DNA from: Bradyrhizobium barranii subsp. barranii
GTDB lineage: Bacteria > Pseudomonadota > Alphaproteobacteria > Rhizobiales > Xanthobacteraceae
Direction: 5' to 3'
DNA length: 64,000 nt
Assembly: GCF_017565645.3 (NCBI RefSeq)
Contig: NZ_CP086136.1
Span: 4,323,501-4,387,500 of the forward strand
Each line of letters begins with the position of its first letter. Within the stretch, counting starts at the first letter, position 1. Position numbers and translations under genes: made by a program. The notes below the pieces were generated by a model, which ran no database searches, had not been told where the DNA came from, and was given only the letters and a program-made list of their open reading frames with translations. Positions 9,731 to 19,094 of the stretch are shown piece by piece.

Positions 9731-10687
9731 CTAAACGTCGAAAAGCGTTTCTTCATTCTTCAAAGTTGCGATAGCGAATCCGTGCGGGCCGAGATCTCGA
9801 AAGAACTCACGGATAACGTCGATGAGGACTCGCACGTATTCGGGCTTATTCGATCCGTAAACGTCGGCGATGACGAGCGTGGGTGCGGGCAGATCGTCAG
9901 TTATCGGCAGCCGGATAAGCTCAGTGCCGTCCGGGGAAGCGTGGCCCAGTGGGGGCATGTTGAGCACAGAAACTCCAAACCCGCACGCAACAGAGGTCCT
10001 GATAGTCTCGTAGTTGCGCGTGCGGAAGCCGATCGTTGGTTGAGTTGCCAGCACATCGAACAATGTAAGGAGATACAGCGCGGTCTGTGGCAAATCCAAC
10101 AGAACCAAAGGCCGAGTTGCCAATTCTGCGATAGATACGGCCGGCTGACGCGCGAGTTGGTCGGATCGCGAAATTAGCGCATGCGCAGGTACTTTACAGA
10201 CGCGTGTTGTGTTCTCTTTGAAGTGCGGTCCGATATCATAAGTTACGACCAGGTCGACCGCTCCGTTTGCGAACCATTCTCGCAACTGCAACTGGTCTCC
10301 CTCGAGCACAGAAATCTCAACCGGCCCAACGCGCTCGATGTAGCGCTTCAGTGTGTCGGGAATGAAAAGTGCGCCGAAAGGATTGAAGCAGCCAATACGG
10401 ATTGCCGGCGTGCTCAGTCCTCCCAAGCGAGCTATCGTCCTTTTGAATTCTGCATCGGCGGTCAGCATCGAGCGGGCTGCGCAGATAAAGCGTTCTCCCG
10501 CCGGGGTTACTCTGACCCCGCGTGAGGGACGCCTCTCAAAGATTCGAGCGCCCATTTCGGTTTCAGCAAGTTCAATCGCCGCAAGGATCGACGATTGCGA
10601 GATCCGCAAACTCACCGATGCTGCGTGCATGCTGCCAAGCCTGGCGACTTCGCTTACGTATCGAATTTGCCGAATCGTAAGATCCAC
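9731..10687 (-). CDS. LysR-family transcriptional regulator
   Basis: 318 residues from a GTG with AGGGAA eight bases upstream. The N-terminal winged helix-turn-helix at about 1-60 (IRQIRYVSEVARLGSMHAAS, then ILAAIELAETEMGARIFERR) and a periplasmic-binding-like effector domain at about 90-295 are typical. It is divergent from the third amidase gene across 129 bases, the classical arrangement in which a LysR protein regulates both itself and its neighbour. Codon use here and in the next two genes is noticeably less GC-biased than in the importer operon, suggesting a separate origin. Confidence 0.92.
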   Translation of the reverse strand: MDLTIRQIRYVSEVARLGSMHAASVSLRISQSSILAAIELAETEMGARIFERRPSRGVRVTPAGERFICAARSMLTADAEFKRTIARLGGLSTPAIRIGCFNPFGALFIPDTLKRYIERVGPVEISVLEGDQLQLREWFANGAVDLVVTYDIGPHFKENTTRVCKVPAHALISRSDQLARQPAVSIAELATRPLVLLDLPQTALYLLTLFDVLATQPTIGFRTRNYETIRTSVACGFGVSVLNMPPLGHASPDGTELIRLPITDDLPAPTLVIADVYGSNKPEYVRVLIDVIREFFRDLGPHGFAIATLKNEETLFDV

Positions 10688-10816
10688 AAGGCGTTCCCTA
10701 CAGTTGATCGATGGTCTTTCTACAAATTATGCATTTTATGACCAGCTCGTAAATTCCTAATGCTCGCCGGACGGAGCCGAGTTTGACCGCTCCTGACTGT
10801 GAGAGAGGGAAAAGCA
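10688..10816. promoter_or_regulatory. AT-rich divergent promoter region between lysR and amidase genes
   Basis: The 129-base intergenic segment contains the most AT-rich patch of the neighbourhood (around 10715-10760, including ACAAATTATGCATTTTATG), as expected for divergent promoters and a LysR T-N11-A operator. I could not fix the exact boxes by eye. Confidence 0.4.
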
Positions 10817-12289
10817 GTGTCTATGGACGTCTTCAGTCCGCCTGATGGGACCGACATATGTGGGCTGAATGCAGCCCAGGTGCTTTCCGCCTATAGGAAG
10901 GGGACATTGTCACCGATTGAGGTGACCGAAGCCGCTTTGGAGAGAGCTGAGGCAGTCAACGGGGAGCTGAACGCGTTCACGTTTATCGACCGGGATCGGG
11001 CTAGGAATGAGGCGCGTCGGTCCGAAGCTCGCTGGGGGTCCGGCGCACCCTTGTCAGACATCGATGGCATCCCGACAACGATTAAGGACATCGTCTGGGT
11101 CGAGGGGTGGTCGGTTCGGTGCGGCAGCCGCACGACGACAGCTTCGCCGTGTGAAAGGGATGCGCCGTCGGTCGAGAGGCTGCGCCGCTCAGGCGCGATC
11201 TTCATCGGGCAGACAACAACGCCGGAATTCGGCTGGAAGGCGGTTACCGACTCTCCTCTCTTTGGCGTGACGCGCAACGCCTGGGATCCTTCGATGACGG
11301 CAGGAGGATCCTCCGGAGGAGCAGCGGTAGCCGCAGCTGTCGGAGCGGGCAGCCTTCATTTGGGTAGCGATGGCGGTGGCTCGATACGCATTCCGGCGTC
11401 GTTCAACGGCATAGTCGGACATAAGCCGTCATTCGGACGTGTGCCCGCTCATCCTCCCAGCGCTTTTGGAACAGTGGCGCACATCGGTCCGATGGCACGA
11501 AGCGTTGGCGATGCTGAAGCCATGCTTGAGGCGATGTCTGGGCGCGACTTGCGCGACTGGGCGCAGGGCGCAGGCATTTTACCAAGATTGGGGAAGCGGC
11601 AGGCGGACTTTACGGGGATGCGGATCGGATACTGGTCAACTCCCCCTGTAGGACACGTCGACAGGGAAGTGGAATTGAGTGTGGCGGCTGCGGTTCGGCG
11701 AATGGAGGAGTGGGGAGCGATCGTCGAGCCGGTCGAATTGCCTTCCATTGATCTTCTTGAGCTGTTCCATATCCACTGGTTTTCGGGGGCCGCCAATCGG
11801 CTCGTCTCAGCGGGCGAAGTTGCCTCCGAAGTATACGATGCCGGCTTCCTGTTGGCCGCGGCGAAAGGCCGGGAGTACAGCGCTGCTACCCTGGTGGCTG
11901 CTCAAGTGCTTCGCGCCGAATTCGGCACCTTCATGGACGAGTTGCTCGAGAGTTACAATGTGTTGGTCTCTCCAGCCGCCGCCATTCCTCCGTTCGCAGC
12001 CGGGCGAGATGTGCCAGAAGGTAGTGGCCTTAGCCATTGGACCGAGTGGGCATCCTTCAGCTTTCCCATCAATCTGAGCCAGCAGCCTGCGTGCGTAGTT
12101 CCTTGCGGAATGACGGCTTCTGGAGCTCCAATTGGACTGCAATTTGTTGGCGCACGAGGAAATGACTCAGGCGTACTCGCCACGGCGCGGGCTTACGAAC
12201 TGGTGTCACCCGAGCACTTCAGGATGGTCGATCTGACTAAGCGATCACGAAAGAGGATGGACGGCGTCGGAGCGACGCGCAGCGAATAG
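10817..12289 (+). CDS. Amidase-signature family amidohydrolase (third copy, LysR-linked)
   Basis: About 490 residues from GTG 10817, preceded by GAGAGGGA; ATG 10823 is an alternative. Catalytic residues are present: Lys90 in DGIPTTIKDIVW, the serines of GGSSGGAA and GSDGGGSIRIPASF. The C-terminal half keeps NLSQQPACVVPCGMT and GLQFVGARG, usual for the family. It lies divergent from a LysR gene and 263 bases before a methylmalonate-semialdehyde dehydrogenase, a different context from the first two amidases. The acid product of amide hydrolysis may feed the dehydrogenase branch; this is inference and the substrate is unknown. Confidence 0.9.
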   Translation: MSMDVFSPPDGTDICGLNAAQVLSAYRKGTLSPIEVTEAALERAEAVNGELNAFTFIDRDRARNEARRSEARWGSGAPLSDIDGIPTTIKDIVWVEGWSVRCGSRTTTASPCERDAPSVERLRRSGAIFIGQTTTPEFGWKAVTDSPLFGVTRNAWDPSMTAGGSSGGAAVAAAVGAGSLHLGSDGGGSIRIPASFNGIVGHKPSFGRVPAHPPSAFGTVAHIGPMARSVGDAEAMLEAMSGRDLRDWAQGAGILPRLGKRQADFTGMRIGYWSTPPVGHVDREVELSVAAAVRRMEEWGAIVEPVELPSIDLLELFHIHWFSGAANRLVSAGEVASEVYDAGFLLAAAKGREYSAATLVAAQVLRAEFGTFMDELLESYNVLVSPAAAIPPFAAGRDVPEGSGLSHWTEWASFSFPINLSQQPACVVPCGMTASGAPIGLQFVGARGNDSGVLATARAYELVSPEHFRMVDLTKRSRKRMDGVGATRSE

Positions 12290-12552
12290 CGACCGGATTA
12301 TCTTGGTTGAACGAGAACGTACTGACGTTCATCAGGGGGCGCTCGGATGTGCGACCATCTATTGTTCTTGGCAAAGTCGGAAGTCTCGCTTGAATCGATC
12401 GAGCGACCGGGGCCAAACGATGAGCGTGACTTGCGACGTCGCTGATACAGTTCTTGGCTCATGGTTTTCGTTGCTCGCTGAGGTCGACGGAAGCTCTCGG
12501 AGTGTTCTTCGGCAGGCCGAACAATCTGATGTAACGGTAGGGAGAAGTGGGT

Positions 12553-14052
12553 ATGGCGAAATACATTGGCCATTACATCGATGGGCGGCGGTGCATAGGT
12601 CAGGGGCGACGGACCTCAACGGTCTTCAATCCGGCGACAGGCGAGCACTCGGGATTGGTACCTCTTGCATCCGGCTCGGACGTTCATCGCGCGGTTGCGA
12701 GCGCGGCTGCGGCTTTCGCGATCTGGTCGGAGATTACTCCCCTGCGGCGAGCACGAATTCTCAATAAGTTCTTGCGGCTTCTGGAGGAAAGGGCAGAACG
12801 CCTGGCAGCTCTGATTAGCGCGGAGCATGGCAAGGTGCTCGCTGATGCGATGGGCGAAGTGCAAAGAGGCATTGAAGTTGTTGAGTTCGCGACCGGTGCC
12901 CCGCAGCTTCTGAAAGGGGAGTTTACCGAAAGCGTCGGAACACGGGTTGACAGTCATTCGGTCCGACAGCCGATTGGGGTCGTTGCAGGGATTACGCCGT
13001 TCAACTTCCCCGCGATGGTCCCCATGTGGATGTTTCCAGTCGCTCTTGCCTGCGGTAACTGCTTCATATTGAAACCTTCGGAGCGCGTTCCTTCTGCCGC
13101 GATCCTGCTCGCCGAGTGGCTAACCGAGGCCGGCCTTCCGCCAGGAGTATTCAATGTCGTTCAGGGCGATAAACAAGCGGTCGATGCACTCTTAGTACAC
13201 CCGGATGTTGCGGCAGTGAGTTTCGTCGGGTCGACGCCGATCGCTCGATACGTCTACGAGACCGCAGCCCGCTTCGGAAAGCGCTGTCAAGCGCTAGGTG
13301 GTGCAAAGAACCATATGATCGTCATGCCCGATGCGGATTTGGATCAGGTTGCAGATACCTTGATGGGAGCGGCCTATGGAGCGGCAGGCGAGCGTTGCAT
13401 GGCGGTCTCCGTGGTGGTGCCAATCGGCGAACATACGGCTAACGAATTGATCGCGCGGATGGCCCCCAGGGTGCGTGCGCTCAGGATCGGACCGGCGACC
13501 GATCCTGACGCTGAGATTGGGCCATTGATAACAAAACAGCATCTAGAGAGGGTCTGCGCTTACATCCAATCGGGCGTGACCCAGGGCGCAAACCTGCTGG
13601 TCGACGGTCGTGGTTTCAAGATGCAGGGTCACGAAGGGGGGTATTTTATTGGGGGCTCTCTCTTCGACCAAGTTGAGCCGAACATGACGATCTACAGAGA
13701 AGAGATCTTCGGACCAGTGCTTTGCGTCGTGCGTGCGGAAAGCTTCGAAGCTGCCGCCAGCCTGATCAATCGAAGCGAATTTGGCAACGGTACTGCGATC
13801 TTTACCCGTGATGGGAAAGCAGCGCGTGAATTCGCGCATCGGATACGCGTCGGCATGGTGGGGGTCAATGTTGCTATCCCCGTTCCCATGGCTTTCCATT
13901 CCTTTGGAGGATGGAAGGCCTCTCTGTTCGGTGGTCATCATATCCACGGTCCAGAGGGAGTGCGCTTCTACACGCAATTGAAGACGATTACGACACGATG
14001 GCCCACAGACATTCGCGCGGACGTCAATTTTGCCATGCCGACCTTCCATTAG
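12553..14052 (+). CDS. mmsA: CoA-acylating methylmalonate-semialdehyde dehydrogenase
   Basis: 499 residues from ATG 12553, with AGGGAGAAG seven bases upstream (a GTG six bases earlier is less likely). The aldehyde dehydrogenase fold is clear: [29 protein letters not shown], the MmsA-specific [16 protein letters not shown], and the catalytic cysteine in [12 protein letters not shown]. The family converts methylmalonate or malonate semialdehyde, CoA and NAD+ to propionyl- or acetyl-CoA, usually in valine, beta-alanine or inositol breakdown. None of those pathway genes is adjacent; the partner here is the amidase and LysR regulator. It is therefore likely the last step of a specialised pathway. 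Confidence 0.92.
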   Translation: MAKYIGHYIDGRRCIGQGRRTSTVFNPATGEHSGLVPLASGSDVHRAVASAAAAFAIWSEITPLRRARILNKFLRLLEERAERLAALISAEHGKVLADAMGEVQRGIEVVEFATGAPQLLKGEFTESVGTRVDSHSVRQPIGVVAGITPFNFPAMVPMWMFPVALACGNCFILKPSERVPSAAILLAEWLTEAGLPPGVFNVVQGDKQAVDALLVHPDVAAVSFVGSTPIARYVYETAARFGKRCQALGGAKNHMIVMPDADLDQVADTLMGAAYGAAGERCMAVSVVVPIGEHTANELIARMAPRVRALRIGPATDPDAEIGPLITKQHLERVCAYIQSGVTQGANLLVDGRGFKMQGHEGGYFIGGSLFDQVEPNMTIYREEIFGPVLCVVRAESFEAAASLINRSEFGNGTAIFTRDGKAAREFAHRIRVGMVGVNVAIPVPMAFHSFGGWKASLFGGHHIHGPEGVRFYTQLKTITTRWPTDIRADVNFAMPTFH

Positions 14053-14347
14053 TGAGGCCGAGCGCCGGCAGTGCGTGTCGGTAGCGACCGGTGTACTTTC
14101 TCCTCGTCACGACGTTCTCTCAGAAAAGGCCCCGCTGACGGCGCCACCCCACGAGGCGCGCAGCAATTCGGTGTCATCATCGCCGATGACGCCACATAGT
14201 GGTTCACGACTGGCTGGAGTGGTGTTTGCGCGTAGACGCGTGCGGCCAAGGGCCAGCAGCGGTCTCTCGTGTTGGGGAGACGGCCCCCCTCCGCCACACT
14301 GCGTGGCAAGATGAGGTCGTCGCTGACCTCAAACGAAGAAGCCGCCC

Positions 14348-14688
14348 GTGGAAACGATTGTTCGCATCGGCCTGGATACGTCGAAGATTGTATTTCAGCT
14401 GCATGGCGTTGACGGGACAGAGCAGCTGGTTTTTACGGCGTAAGTTGAGGCGCGGGCAGGTTTGTTGCGAACCGTTTTGGTGGCTGGCGCGACGGCTGTG
14501 ATCGCGGATATGCGCCGACGGAAACTCGCTCCTGGCCCTGGCTGAAAGACATCATCGCACGCAAGCCGCTGAAGCTAGGGGCCATAGCGTTGGCAAACAA
14601 GCTGGCGCGGATTGCCTGGAAACTGATGGTCAGCCGCGAGCGGTATCGACCTGCAAGCAGCGTCATGCCGATGCCGACAGAGACTTGA
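14348..14688 (+). mobile_element. Decayed IS110-family insertion sequence remnant
   Basis: From GTG 14348 the translation VETIVRIGLDTSKIVFQLHG is the N-terminus of an IS110-type DEDD transposase (IGLDTSK holds the first catalytic Asp). After a frameshift in a T-run near 14430 the text LRRKLRRGQV continues that N-terminus. From 14465 a C-terminal block appears (LRTVLVAGATAVIADMRRR). After another frameshift near 14535 it continues as WLKDIIARKPLKLGAIALAN and ends at TGA 14686. The central 200 or so residues are missing, so the element is an internally deleted, frameshifted relic. No terminal repeats are expected for this family and none was found. The flanking 14053-14347 holds nothing I recognise. 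Confidence 0.8.
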
Positions 14689-15372
14689 ACGAAAAGCAGA
14701 GCTTGGCGCCAGACCGGCAGGTTTGACACTAAGGGCGGAACTTGCAGGATAGTAAGAGGTGGTACGTTCGGCGCGAGCCGGTTAGTAAAATGCTCCGCTC
14801 GGTTTACCGGCAGAAAATGCCGCTCTCGTATTTGGATCTCACTGTCCGCGGAGCCCATCTTGGCCGGTGGTCGTAAGACCCGAAAACAGGCCGGACATAT
14901 GAGCGCAAGCGATCCGAGCAAGCTGCTAGAACCGTCCTTGCAAGTCGGGGGCCGTCCACATATGAACCGAGCCCTTTCGGTCTCGGCCTGCGGGCTTCAA
15001 TCCCTGGCGTAGGACCATGATGGAGTCGTCGTCCGATATCTCCAAATCTGACGAGTGACTTGACGCGATAATCCACACAGCAGAATTGTCGCCGGAGGCG
15101 CTCTTTGATGAAGCCGGCCGCAAGCGGCCTGCGCTTGTTTTTACCCCCGAAGACGGGGTGGGCGGCGCTCCCGCATAGCCCCGAACCGGTGAGCCGCAAC
15201 CGCGCCCCTCTCTGCTCCTCCAGGACGATCATGATAATGGCGCGGTCCTCCGCTCGCGCTCCGGCCGTTCCGGTGCGGCCCACCTCAGGCGTTCGGGGCT
15301 TTCCGGTCGCTCTTCGCCGCCCACCCCGCCTTCCGGGGGCAGGTTGCGGAAGAAGAGTGGATGGAGATCATC
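14689..15372. other. Non-coding stretch between IS remnant and ardC-like gene
   Basis: No reading frame here has recognisable protein features on either strand. The part after about 15080 is GC-rich and probably the leader and promoter of the antirestriction gene. The part before may be more IS110 tail sequence. Confidence 0.4.
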
Positions 15373-16332
15373 ATGGCCAAGGGCCGCAAGATTGATTGCA
15401 CGACAGCGACCAAACCGAGCCTCTACGAAGAAATCACCTCGCACATCATCGCCGACCTGGAGGCCGGCACCTTCCCATGGGCGCGACCCTGGGGCGCGAG
15501 TGGTGAGAGCAAGGCGTTTGCGTTGCCCAGCAATGCCGCGACCGGCAATCCCTATTCCGGGATCAATATCCTGATCCTGTGGGGCAAGATGTTTGAATCC
15601 GGCTTCACCTCTCAAAGGTGGCTCACCTTCAATCAGGCATCAGCCCTCGGCGGCACCGTACGCAAAGGAGAGCATGGCACGACGGTCTGTTATGCCGACC
15701 GCTTCGTCCCCAAGCGCGCGCAAGATTCTGCGCGTCGAGGCACAGAGGGGCAGGCGGAGGAGGGGGAGGCAAGTATTCCCTTCCTGCGCCGCTACACGGT
15801 TTTCAATCTGGATCAATGCGACCAATTGCCGGCCGATCTCAGCCTCGCGTCACCCGAACTGCCCGAGCGGCAGCTCGTGCCGCAGGCCGAGGCGCTCGCC
15901 AAGGCAACGCTTGCCGATATCCGCATCGGCGGCGCGGACGCATTCTATCTGCCGCTGGCAGATACCGTTCACATCCTGCCACAGCCGGCATTCTTCGAGC
16001 AGATCAACTTCTATCGGACGCTCTTTCATGAGCTCGGACACTGGACCGGCCATCCCAACCGGTTGAACCGCGACCTCACGGGTACCTTCGGCTCGAAACC
16101 TTACGCCCATGAGGAATTGGTCGCCGAGTTGACCGCCGCTTTTGTCTGCGCCGCGCTCTCCATCAAGCCGACGGTCCGGCATGCCGACTATCTCGGTTCA
16201 TGGCTGGACGTGCTCCGCAGCGACAGCCGCGCAATTTTTCGGGCCGCAAGCAAAGCCTCCAAGGCCGCCGATTTTCTGCTCGCGTTCAGCGAAGACAACC
16301 GAGCGGCCGCAGCGAAGGCGAGGGCGCCCTGA
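15373..16332 (+). CDS. ArdC-like antirestriction protein (ssDNA-binding N-domain plus zincin metalloprotease)
   Basis: 319 residues from ATG 15373, which has GGAG six bases upstream; ATG 15361 is an in-frame alternative. The N-terminal domain (about 10-130) has the DUF1738/ArdC pattern LYEEITSHIIADLEAGTFPW, NPYSGINILILW and GTVRKGEHGTTVCYADRF. The C-terminal half is a zincin with HELGH at about 219-223 and a downstream Glu in HEELVAELTAAF. ArdC proteins coat incoming single-stranded DNA and protect conjugating plasmids and integrative elements from restriction. Such genes are hallmarks of rhizobial integrative and conjugative elements, supporting an island origin for this part of the window. 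Confidence 0.9.
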   Translation: MAKGRKIDCTTATKPSLYEEITSHIIADLEAGTFPWARPWGASGESKAFALPSNAATGNPYSGINILILWGKMFESGFTSQRWLTFNQASALGGTVRKGEHGTTVCYADRFVPKRAQDSARRGTEGQAEEGEASIPFLRRYTVFNLDQCDQLPADLSLASPELPERQLVPQAEALAKATLADIRIGGADAFYLPLADTVHILPQPAFFEQINFYRTLFHELGHWTGHPNRLNRDLTGTFGSKPYAHEELVAELTAAFVCAALSIKPTVRHADYLGSWLDVLRSDSRAIFRAASKASKAADFLLAFSEDNRAAAAKARAP

Positions 16333-16482
16333 GCCGCGCCCTCGATGAGCCGCGTGCGGCCGCCGCCTGTGTGCCGCGCTACATGGCGTTTCCGATCGGT
16401 CATTAGGACGCCAAATAATCGCTATCTCGGCCCGCGCCTGCGAGATGATTAACCCTTTGTTTACCAGCCCTTGACGCTCTCG

Positions 16483-16515
16483 ATTCGGGCGCAAGGACGC
16501 AATTTGCGCCCGAAT
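16483..16515. repeat. 12-bp perfect inverted repeat
   Basis: ATTCGGGCGCAA at 16483-16494 and its exact complement TTGCGCCCGAAT at 16504-16515 are separated by nine bases. No T-run follows, so it is a hairpin or protein-binding site rather than a typical terminator. The surrounding 16333-16640 gap holds no gene I can support. Confidence 0.5.
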
Positions 16516-16640
16516 TCTGCGGTGTCCGAGTCGCCTTGGAGTCAATCGGGCGAGGTGGAAATTTAGCCGGAAGCGATTCTGACGACTCAGCCTATTGGAG
16601 GGTCCAAGCAGAGCGCGTGCAGCGCATCATGGAGCCGACC

Positions 16641-16787
16641 ATGGTTGATCCCTTCAAGGCGTTTCCCGAACCGCATGCAGTGAAGCTCAGGCGTATTTGC
16701 GTTGCTCAGGTCGTGGTGAGCGTCTCGGCACTGACGTCAACGGCGGTACTGCTGTCGTGCCTCACGATCGTCGTGAACAAGCTCTGA
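16641..16787 (+). CDS. Small single-span membrane protein, unknown function
   Basis: 48 residues from ATG 16641, with GGAG six bases upstream. The N-terminal third is polar (MVDPFKAFPEPHAVKLRR), followed by a continuous hydrophobic segment at about 20-45 and a short basic end (VVNKL). This is a plausible small inner-membrane protein in an island remnant. No family recognised. The good ribosome site and the hairpin just downstream (16850-16889) favour a real gene, but it could be chance. Confidence 0.4.
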   Translation: MVDPFKAFPEPHAVKLRRICVAQVVVSVSALTSTAVLLSCLTIVVNKL

Positions 16788-16849
16788 TTGGCTGGAAAGA
16801 GCGACGCCGTCCTGACGCAGCCTGCAATGCTCTATTGCCAAAACGCCAA

Positions 16850-16889
16850 AGCCGGATCGTATCGCGCCCGGCGCGTCTACGATCCGGCT
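16850..16889. terminator. Strong hairpin downstream of the small membrane gene
   Basis: AGCCGGATCGTA (16850-16861) pairs exactly with TACGATCCGGCT (16878-16889) around a 16-base loop that can itself pair (GCGCCC/GGCGCG). No U-tract follows, so termination is only suggested. It lies between the + strand small gene and the - strand lysine-rich gene. Confidence 0.35.
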
Positions 16890-17014
16890 TAACGACGAGC
16901 TATCGTTCCAGCCATCGCCGTGAGATCAATCAGGTGGCAAGTCCACAAAGGCCAAATGCCTCAGGGGCGTGCCTCTGGCGGGAGCGAAAGCGGGTCTCGA
17001 TGCCCGAAGACCTA

Positions 17015-17086
17015 CTACTTTTTCTTGGCGGCCTTCTTCGCCTTCTTCGCGACGGTCTTCTTTGCCTTCTTCGCTTTCTTAGCCAT
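17015..17086 (-). CDS. Tiny lysine/alanine-rich basic protein (histone H1 tail-like)
   Basis: A 23-residue protein made almost only of Lys and Ala (MAKKAKKAKKTV then AKKAKKAAKKK). The start is set by a strong GGAGGG six bases before ATG 17086, and two consecutive TAG codons end it. Its repeated AKKAKK pattern resembles the C-terminal tails of H1-like and HU-like proteins that neutralise DNA or RNA. The frame stays open upstream but that part has no features. It is isolated and flanked by hairpins. Function unknown; nucleic-acid binding is inferred from composition only. Confidence 0.55.
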   Translation of the reverse strand: MAKKAKKAKKTVAKKAKKAAKKK

Positions 17087-18029
17087 ATGCCCTCCGTCAA
17101 TCCTCAATGGATGCAAACCGGGAATCGGTATGCACAGAAAAAAGTGTAACACTGTTTTGAAAGATTGACAGTGAGGCGGCTTGATCGCGCTTTTCGAGTC
17201 GCTCGACGTTGTTCGAGAAGATAGCGCTGCATGAGAAGAGCGACCGATGCCGTCGCATCGCTGCCGCGGCAATTCCAGGCAACGGCTGCCCCATGAGACA
17301 GCGATCTCAAGAGAAGGCAGTCCCAAGAGAAGGCGATCCTAAGTGAGCCGTCTCCAACACGCGGCTCCGTGCTCGCAGGACGCCTTTAAGAGAAAGCCGT
17401 GACGAGAGGGCCCCGCGACCGATGCTGGCGGAGACCGTTGGCGTCAGTCGGTGGATTTCCTGATCAAGGCGACGAGCGCTGTTGTCGTCCTCGCCGGCCG
17501 CCCGGCCGAGAATGCGGCAGAGCTGGCAGGCCGGAGGTTGGCGCTGCCAGGGCGAGGTTCACATGGTCTTTGCTGCTGTTTCGCCGGAGCAGGTCCAACC
17601 TGTAGCGATCGCGATACGCCGGGGCATGTCACGAACGTCAGAGCGGGTCTCGGCGGCCTTGGCGCGGTTGGGGATGATGTCGACGCCGAGGCACTGATGA
17701 GAGACTGCGGTAGCCCTCGAGCGCCATCGTCTCGAGACATTCCGACGTGCGTCGGCCTTTGTCCTTCTGTGTTAGCGGGTCCGATCTCCCTGCGCGTGGC
17801 TGAGTGACCTATGGGAAGGGCTCCGCCTGCCAAACCCTCGCTCGCATAGCTTTTTTCCCCGCCGGACAAGTCCGGCTCCTCGCGGCCGCTTCGCTCCAAA
17901 AAAGCCATCGGCTCAGGTGCTCCGCATGCGCTACGCCCCGCGTGAACGCGGGTTCGAAGGCGTTTCGCTTCCCATCACGGTCCAGCCATCGCGAGGGGAT
18001 CGGCTCCTCGCGAACAAAGGACAAAGACC
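17087..18029. other. Long stretch without a recognisable gene, before the DUF736 fragment
   Basis: Frames exist on both strands but have the arginine/proline/serine-rich look of GC-driven chance ORFs. Around 17285-17400 short AAGAGAAGGC-like units recur. The last 200 bases before 18030 look like a leader of the DUF736 gene. I see nothing else that I can name. Confidence 0.4.
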
Positions 18030-18131
18030 ATGACCGCAATCGGATACGTCACCAAGAACGACAACGGCAGCTACAAAGGGCAGCTCCGCATTGGACCGAT
18101 CGGCATTGCCGGGTGTTCCATCGCCATCTGA
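18030..18131 (+). pseudogene. DUF736 protein, N-terminal fragment only
   Basis: ATG 18030 begins MTAIGYVTKNDNGSYKGQLR, the signature N-terminus of DUF736 proteins, which are normally about 100 residues and are carried by rhizobial integrative and conjugative elements. After residue 20 the similarity stops abruptly, exactly where dusA-derived sequence begins in another frame, and the frame ends at TGA 18131 after 33 codons. The remaining 80 or so residues are absent. This is a recombination or excision scar, not a point-mutated gene. Confidence 0.75.
18084..18112. other. Junction between element sequence and dusA, candidate att site
   Basis: Left of about 18090 the sequence encodes DUF736; from TGG 18092 it encodes the conserved DusA segment WTDRHCR. 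The 5' end of dusA is a documented target of a class of tyrosine integrases in proteobacteria, so the switch point (ATTGGACCGATCGG) may be an attachment core. No integrase gene is present next to it and the partner site is not in the window. Confidence 0.5.
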
Positions 18132-19042
18132 CGCGGCGGGCGCTGCTCTATACGGAGATGCTGACGACCGGCGCCATCATTCATGGCGACCGGGAGCGGC
18201 TGCTCGGGTTCGACGCGGTCGAGCATCCGGTGGCGCTTCAGCTTGGCGGGTCGGATCCGCGCGAGCTCGCACAGGCCGCGCGGATCGGCGAAGAGTTCGG
18301 CTATGACGAGATCAACCTCAATGTCGGCTGCCCGTCGGATCGTGTGAAGGATGGCCGCTTTGGAGCCTGCCTCATGGCGGAGCCGGAGCTTGTGGCGCGA
18401 TGTGTCGACGCGATGAAGGGCGCGGTTTCCATTCCCGTCACCGTCAAATGCCGCATCGGCATCGACGATCAGGATCCGGAGGTCGCGCTCGATACGCTTG
18501 CGCGTGGAGTGGTCGCGTCAGGCTGCGATGCGCTGATCGTGCATGCCCGCAAGGCCTGGCTCAACGGTCTGTCGCCGAAGGAGAACCGCGACATCCCGCC
18601 GCTCGACTATGACCGCGTCTATCGCCTCAAGCGCGCGATGCCTGATGTGCCCATCATCATCAACGGCGGCATCCCCGATATCGACGAGGCGAAAGCGCAT
18701 CTCGAGCACGTCGACGGCGTGATGCTCGGCCGCGCCGCCTATCAGGAGCCATGGCGGCTGCTCTCCGTCGATCAAGACATCTTCGGCGAAGCGGCGCCGC
18801 ATGCGACGATGCAGGACGCGCTCGAAGCGATGATGCCCTATATCGAGCAGCAGCTTGCGCGGGGCACGCGGCTGCATGCGATCACGCGGCATTTCGTCGG
18901 GGCGTTCCACGCCGTGCCCGGCGCGCGCGCCTTCCGCCGCCATCTTGCCGAGCAGGGGGTGAAGCCGGGCGCCGGTGTGGACGTGCTGCGCGATGCGATC
19001 GCGCGTGTCGGTGCGCGCGCTCCGGCGGAGGCCGCGGCCTAG
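18092..19042 (+). pseudogene. dusA: tRNA-dihydrouridine synthase A, 5'-truncated
   Basis: The frame from 18092 reads WTDRHCRVFHRHLTRRALLY onward with all later DusA landmarks: TTGAIIHG, HPVALQLGGSDP, the catalytic-Cys motif NLNVGCPSDRV, TVKCRIGID, NGGI and VMLGRAAY. It ends after about 316 residues. DusA reduces U20/U20a in tRNA using FMN. What is missing is the first 15-20 residues, including the usual APMMD just before WTDRHC that lines the FMN site, plus the native start and promoter. GTG 18113 or ATG 18159 could still initiate a shortened protein. The gene is broken exactly at the DUF736 junction, so I treat it as disrupted by an integrated element. Confidence 0.82.
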
Positions 19043-19056
19043 CCCAAACGGGTGAA

Positions 19057-19080
19057 GAGCCGGATCGCAAAATCCGGCTC
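19057..19080. terminator. Hairpin between convergent dusA and outer-membrane protein genes
   Basis: GAGCCGGAT (19057-19065) and ATCCGGCTC (19072-19080) form a 9-bp perfect stem around CGCAAA, placed 15 bases after the dusA stop and 15 before the stop of the convergent gene. There is no T-run, so a bidirectional terminator is probable but not certain. Confidence 0.5.
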
Positions 19081-19094
19081 CTCGTCGATCCGTC

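Noticed and set aside
17804..19042. 412-codon dusA ORF as an intact gene
   Set aside because: The first about 95 codons do not resemble DusA; the DusA part starts at 18092 and the extension is island leader sequence.
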